A stretch of 49,762 bases of DNA, from the NCBI GenBank assembly GCA_947303625.1, contig CAMYYV010000007.1:1-49762 (forward strand). Direction: 5' to 3'. The DNA comes from an uncultured Bacteroidales bacterium (GTDB taxonomy: Bacteria > Bacteroidota > Bacteroidia > Bacteroidales > F082). The position numbers and the translations under genes were made by a program. The notes beneath the pieces are model-generated. The model was not told the origin of the DNA. It saw nothing but the letters and a program-made list of their open reading frames with translations, and searched no databases. Positions 45,045-49,762 of the stretch are shown here, one piece after another; the first letter of the stretch is position 1, and every line of letters begins with the position of its first letter.

Positions 45045-45222
45045 GGCGTGTGTGTTTTATTGGGTTCGTTTACTCTGAATACGGAAAAACAAATACGTAT
45101 CTATCACTTGTCGAGAATAATTTTCATCAGTTGCTTTGTCAGTTGGTTTTGTTAGTAATACTGCAAAAATAGTAATTATCAACAATAATGAAAATGTATC
45201 TTTGGTTTTTCGCATCATGAAC

Positions 45223-45256
45223 CTTGTTGGGCAAGATTTCTCTCGCCCAACAAGGC
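45223..45256 (-). terminator. Perfect 11-bp hairpin
   Basis: ccttgttgggc-aagatttctctc-gcccaacaagg, just downstream of the peptidase remnant. Confidence 0.65.
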
Positions 45257-45267
45257 AGGTTTGTAGT

Positions 45268-45380
45268 CATTCCAATAGGCTCACTTCCGTTACGATATTA
45301 CGTGTGAGCGTGACGATGTCCAGCATCTCTTCGAGGCAGCACCATTCGTAGACACTATGTGCGGCCAGCACAAACCACGA
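45268..45380 (-). pseudogene. C-terminal remnant of a peptidase-like gene (possibly M20-type)
   Basis: Minus-strand frame ends VLAAHSVYEWCCLEEMLDIVTLTRNIVTEVSLLE*; no coherent upstream portion. Confidence 0.45.
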
Positions 45381-45386
45381 GAATGA

Positions 45387-46727
45387 GGTAACCAAAAACA
45401 ACATTACAAATACAATGAAAAAGGATTAACTACCGAAATAAGTTATGATTACATCTTCGATGGTCATGAATCCCGTGCCGCCAGTGTAGAAACATGTAAA
45501 TATGATTATAACGATTTTGGGGAATTGCTAGAAGAATCATATTATAACAAACAAGGAAATCTGGTGTGGAATCCGATAACTAGTATATGTAGAAAAGAGT
45601 ATCAATATGATGGCCATAGAAATGTAATTTCCGAGAAGTACTATTCTCCAAAAGGTGATCTTACTGTGCATGCTGGTTGGGCAATTATCAAGAGGAAATA
45701 TGATGAACAATCTAGAGTAACTGAAATTCGTTATTTTGACGAAAAAGAACAACCTCAAGGTGGTCAATTCCAATTTCCTATTGAAAAATATAAGTATGAT
45801 ATAGATTTTATGAAAGTGTCCTTTTATTTGGATGATTCTACTTTGGTCACGCATATAAATATTTTCTATGAGAAAGGGAATATCAAGAAAATGACATTTA
45901 CTGATAAAAATGACAAGTTGAACATGAAGTTAATACAAGGAATAAATGAATGTCCATGTGCGATTGTACTTTATGAATACGATGAAAAGGAGCTTAAAAC
46001 AAAAATGGCTTTTTATGATGATAAAGGTGAACTCTATGACACAGAGGCTGGTTGTGCCTATAGGGAATATAAGTATAATAAAAGAGGCCAGATGACGGTA
46101 TTGGAATCCTTTGATAAATTGGGCAATCTGTCAAATGAACTTCCAAGCAATTCTGCAATGGTTATTCGAGATTACGATATTTATGGTAATTTGATAGAAC
46201 AATCTTATTATGATAAATACGGAAATTTAGCAAATACCCCTTGGACATGGAGCAGAATGCTTAGAGAATGGGACGATCGAGGACGTTTGATAAAAGATGT
46301 TTATATTAGGCCTGATGGAACAATGGATGAGGCTCCCCAGCATGACGACGGAACGGTATCTTATTATAGGAATGACAATCAAGAATTACCTTATCAAGAC
46401 AGGTATCTTGTTATACTTAGTGTTGAGTCATATGGGCAAATGTATGAGGCTGGTTTTAGAGGCGTATATGTGATACTTGAATGGAATGATTGGGATGCAT
46501 ATGGAAGTTTAGAAGAGTTTCAAGATGCTTTTATGGAAAGTAGGGGAAAAGAAAAACATCTTGTACTATTGCCAGTTGGTGACAAAATTGGCGAAAAAGA
46601 TATAATAGAGTATACTTTTAGTGATAAATCATTGAATGCACGAATCATGGATAGTGACGATGGAACTGGAGAGAATCGTAGAATTACATTGGAGAAATAC
46701 GAAGAATGGAAATATGAAAATAGATGA
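45387..46727 (+). pseudogene. 5'-truncated YD/RHS-like repeat protein with PDZ-like C-terminus
   Basis: Frame open from 45387 without ATG; YKYNEKGLTTEISYDYIF... repeats; SVESYGQMYEAGFRGVYVILEWNDWDAYG...KHLVLLPV looks PDZ-like. Confidence 0.6.
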
Positions 46728-46877
46728 ATGTGGTTAACGCATAGTTACTGAAATAAGTTTATTCATAGAAAGTATTGTCATAAAAGTGTTATAGAAAAGC
46801 CTTTTGATCTATACGATTTTACAAAGAGCAACATACACAAAATTCTTTAAAAACAAACGTTTGCTACTCAAAGAAAA

Positions 46878-46902
46878 AATCCCGCCATCGCTGACGGGAT
46901 TA
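46878..46902. terminator. Hairpin between convergent genes
   Basis: aatcccg-ccatcgctga-cgggatt. Confidence 0.65.
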
Positions 46903-46948
46903 TTCGTAGTTTTCGCTATAAATACGTAACTGCTGTGTTACCACACAA

Positions 46949-47779
46949 TCATTGCATCCAATCCTTGAAATCAGGCAGGCCGTCTGTGTCGATGGGAGGG
47001 GTGTGGAACGTATTCTGGTCCGGTGCGGGCTGACTGGTACCTTCTTTCTTATTACTCTCTTCAATAAAGTTTTTCACCTCCTCTTCAGTCACTCCCATCA
47101 ATTCCATGTTTTTGGAATTCTCCCAACGGAGATATGCCGCCAGATAGTGATAATACTCCGCCTGAATGTGAATATGGGTAAGTAAGTCACGGTATTCCTT
47201 GTCGCGTAATACTTTGGATACAATGGTGTTGCCTGGGTAGGCATCAGGGTCCTGCAACAAGCGTTGTCTAATGCGGTCGGATGTGTTATAGAACTCATTG
47301 TATATCTCTTCCATGCTGTTCATGGCGGCGAAACAGTTACCTACATTCTCAATGAACTCGAAGTTGCCAAGATTCTTCCACGTATCAATCGAGTTGGAGA
47401 ATATGCTTTCTGTTGTTTTGTCGTGACTCAGATTTTGAAACGCAGTAACATTATTGACACCAAACAAGAGCATCTGAAAATCCATATGGTCAAGCGAGTC
47501 TTGGGGAATAGCGAGCAGATAGGTGGCCAAGGTGTCGTTCCATTTCATGTAATCGGCATTTTGGTCCAACTGTTGAGCGAAACTCTCAATGTTACCCATC
47601 ACCATCATAGCAGTCATCTTGCGGTCTTTGGCCTTGCGGTGCTGCTGGATAAGGGCAGTAGTGCCAAAGGTGAGAATGATTGAGATACTGGTGCCAAGGA
47701 TGGTGCGAAGCATGTTCTTCCAGAACTTCTTGCTCTCTCCTACGGTCTGAGCATTGGGGATGCTGGGCAGATCTTCCAT
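46949..47779 (-). CDS. Hypothetical protein with N-terminal TM segment
   Basis: MLRTILGTSISIILTFGTTALI TM; 276 aa. Confidence 0.7.
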   Translation of the reverse strand: MEDLPSIPNAQTVGESKKFWKNMLRTILGTSISIILTFGTTALIQQHRKAKDRKMTAMMVMGNIESFAQQLDQNADYMKWNDTLATYLLAIPQDSLDHMDFQMLLFGVNNVTAFQNLSHDKTTESIFSNSIDTWKNLGNFEFIENVGNCFAAMNSMEEIYNEFYNTSDRIRQRLLQDPDAYPGNTIVSKVLRDKEYRDLLTHIHIQAEYYHYLAAYLRWENSKNMELMGVTEEEVKNFIEESNKKEGTSQPAPDQNTFHTPPIDTDGLPDFKDWMQ

Positions 47780-47821
47780 ATTCGGTTTTTTGTTTTATTA
47801 TTATTATTTATACGATATCAA

Positions 47822-47859
47822 AACGAGAAATCCCGCCTTTGTTGACGGGATTTCTCGTT
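47822..47859. terminator. Perfect 14-bp hairpin
   Basis: aacgagaaatcccg-cctttgttga-cgggatttctcgtt. Confidence 0.75.
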
Positions 47860-47933
47860 GTAGGGCTGTCGTACCACGGCAGCCGCTGTCCACGAAACGA
47901 TTACAGCGGCTGCCACAATGTGACAGCCCTACA
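47859..47933. repeat. Long imperfect palindrome, copy 2 (inverted relative to 6768-6835)
   Basis: tgtagggctgtcgtaccacggcagccgc...gcggctgccacaatgtgacagccctaca. Confidence 0.85.
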
Positions 47934-47936
47934 ATA

Positions 47937-49762
47937 TCATTGTTTTCTAGCCTCAATCAGCAGATCCAGCATCTTGATGGCCGAATCGCTGATGACCGTG
48001 CCAGGACCGAAGATGGCCACAGCGCCGGCATCGTAGAGGAACTGGTAGTCCTGCGCAGGAATCACGCCACCCACGACCACCATGATGTCGGGACGACCGA
48101 GCTTTTCCAGTTCTTCGATAACCTGAGGCACTAAGGTCTTGTGGCCAGCCGCAAGGGAACTCACACCCATCACATGGACATCGTTCTCCACAGCTTGCTT
48201 GGCAGCTTCGGCGGGCGTTTGGAACAGCGGCCCCACGTCGACGTCGAAACCGATGTCGGCATAACCCGTAGCCACCACTTTGGCACCACGGTCGTGACCG
48301 TCCTGACCCATCTTGGCAATCATGATACGAGGACGGCGGCCTTCCAACTTGGCGAACTCGTTGGCTTTGGCCACGGCTTCCTCGAATCTTGCATCGTTTT
48401 TCGTTTCCATAGAATACACTCCTGAGATTGAACGGATTACTGCTTTGTAACGACCCGCGACCTTCTCGCAAGCCATCGAAATCTCACCCAGCGAAGCGCG
48501 GCACTTGGCGGCTTCGACGGCCAAGGCCAGCAGGTTGCCCTCGCCCGTCTCGGCGCACTTGGTGATGGCCTCCAGGCAACGTTGCACGTCGGCTTCGTTG
48601 CGGTTGGCGCGGAGTTCCTTCAAGCGCTTGATCTGCGACTCACGCACAGCGGTGTTGTCGACCTCAAGGGTCTCGATAGGATCCTCGTGGTCGAGGCGGT
48701 ACTTGTTGATGCCGACGATGGTCTCGCGGCCCGAGTCAATCTTGGCCTGCTTGCGGGCAGCGGCCTCTTCGATACGCATTTTCGGCAGACCCGTCTCAAT
48801 GGCCTTGGCCATGCCACCCATGGCTTCCACCTCCTGGATGTGACCCCAAGCGCGGTGGGCCAGCTCGTGGGTGAGGCTCTCCACATAATAGGAACCTGCC
48901 CACGGGTCGACGACACGGCAGACGTTGGTCTCTTCCTGGATGTAGATCTGGGTGTTACGGGCGATACGGGCGCTGAAGTCGGTGGGCAAGGCGATGGCCT
49001 CGTCCAAGGCGTTGGTGTGCAGCGACTGGGTGTGACCCAGGGCGGCGCCCATAGCCTCGATGCAGGTACGGGCCACGTTGTTGAACGGGTCTTGCTCGGT
49101 GAGCGACCAGCCCGAGGTCTGCGTGTGGGTACGCAGGGCCAGCGACTTGGTGTTCTTCGGGTTGAAGGTGCTCACGATCTTGGCCCACAGCATACGGGCG
49201 GCACGCATCTTGGCAATCTCCATGAAGTGGTTCATGCCCGAGCACCAGAAGAAGGACAGACGCGGTGCGAAGGCGTCGATGTCCAAGCCAGCCTTGACAC
49301 CGGTGCGGAGGTAGTCCCAACCGTCGGCCAAGGTGTAAGCCATCTCGATGTCGGAGGTGGCACCGGCTTCCTGCATGTGGTAACCCGAGATGGAGATGCT
49401 GTTGAACTTCGGCATGTTCTGCGAGGTGAACTCGAAGATGTCGGCGATGATGCGCATCGAGAACTCAGGCGGATAGATATAAGTGTTACGCACCATGAAC
49501 TCCTTCAGGATGTCGTTTTGGATGGTGCCTTGCAGCTCTTCGTACTTGGCACCCTGCTCCAAAGCGGCGACGATGTAAAAGGCCAGGATCGGCAACACGG
49601 CGCCGTTCATGGTCATGGAGACGGACATCTTGTTCAGCGGGATCTGGTCGAACAGGACCTTCATGTCCTCGACAGAGCAGATGCTCACGCCAGCTTTACC
49701 CACGTCGCCCATGACGCGTTCGTGGTCGGCGTCGTAGCCACGGTGGGTGGCCAAGTCGAAGG
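47937..49762 (-). CDS. Methylmalonyl-CoA mutase large subunit (5' end outside window)
   Basis: [37 protein letters not shown]12-binding [29 protein letters not shown]. Confidence 0.95.
   Translation of the reverse strand, partial: FDLATHRGYDADHERVMGDVGKAGVSICSVEDMKVLFDQIPLNKMSVSMTMNGAVLPILAFYIVAALEQGAKYEELQGTIQNDILKEFMVRNTYIYPPEFSMRIIADIFEFTSQNMPKFNSISISGYHMQEAGATSDIEMAYTLADGWDYLRTGVKAGLDIDAFAPRLSFFWCSGMNHFMEIAKMRAARMLWAKIVSTFNPKNTKSLALRTHTQTSGWSLTEQDPFNNVARTCIEAMGAALGHTQSLHTNALDEAIALPTDFSARIARNTQIYIQEETNVCRVVDPWAGSYYVESLTHELAHRAWGHIQEVEAMGGMAKAIETGLPKMRIEEAAARKQAKIDSGRETIVGINKYRLDHEDPIETLEVDNTAVRESQIKRLKELRANRNEADVQRCLEAITKCAETGEGNLLALAVEAAKCRASLGEISMACEKVAGRYKAVIRSISGVYSMETKNDARFEEAVAKANEFAKLEGRRPRIMIAKMGQDGHDRGAKVVATGYADIGFDVDVGPLFQTPAEAAKQAVENDVHVMGVSSLAAGHKTLVPQVIEELEKLGRPDIMVVVGGVIPAQDYQFLYDAGAVAIFGPGTVISDSAIKMLDLLIEARKQ

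Overview
This looks like a chromosomal window from a Bacteroidota (Bacteroidales-like) genome. It has TAnnTTTG-type -7 boxes, T9SS sorting domains, PorZ and GldH homologues, a UpxY/NusG-like antiterminator and a Bacteroidales-type tRNA-Arg. Most of the window is ordinary core gene content: AsmA-like, NUDIX, nitrilase, tadA, ClC channel, exoIII, porZ-recO, a wza/wzc/NusG-like export module, gldH, mrdA-rodA, adenine deaminase, M15 peptidase, RlmI-like methyltransferase, alpha-2-macroglobulin, polyprenyl synthetase, ileS, DksA-like, lspA, pepP and methylmalonyl-CoA mutase. I see no CRISPR, phage, transposase or defence island. The non-standard signal is in small repeats. (1) A ~24-bp element, GGTCCCTGAGCCTGTCGAAGGGCC, occurs three times in frame and in both orientations inside one alpha-2-macroglobulin gene, with degenerate copies elsewhere. 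(2) Palindromic elements have arms built from degenerate 7-bp units (AATGCGG, TATGGCY), and a related 7-bp array (AAGACNN) lies in frame inside ileS. (3) Three adjacent hairpin elements between 30954 and 31237 share a core but have different, self-complementary outer stems. (4) A ~70-bp palindrome occurs twice, at 6768 and 47859. There is also a decayed segment (43.0-45.4 kb) with remnants of at least two genes plus a YD/PDZ-like ORF that lacks a start. Family assignments come from reading the translations; no database search was run.
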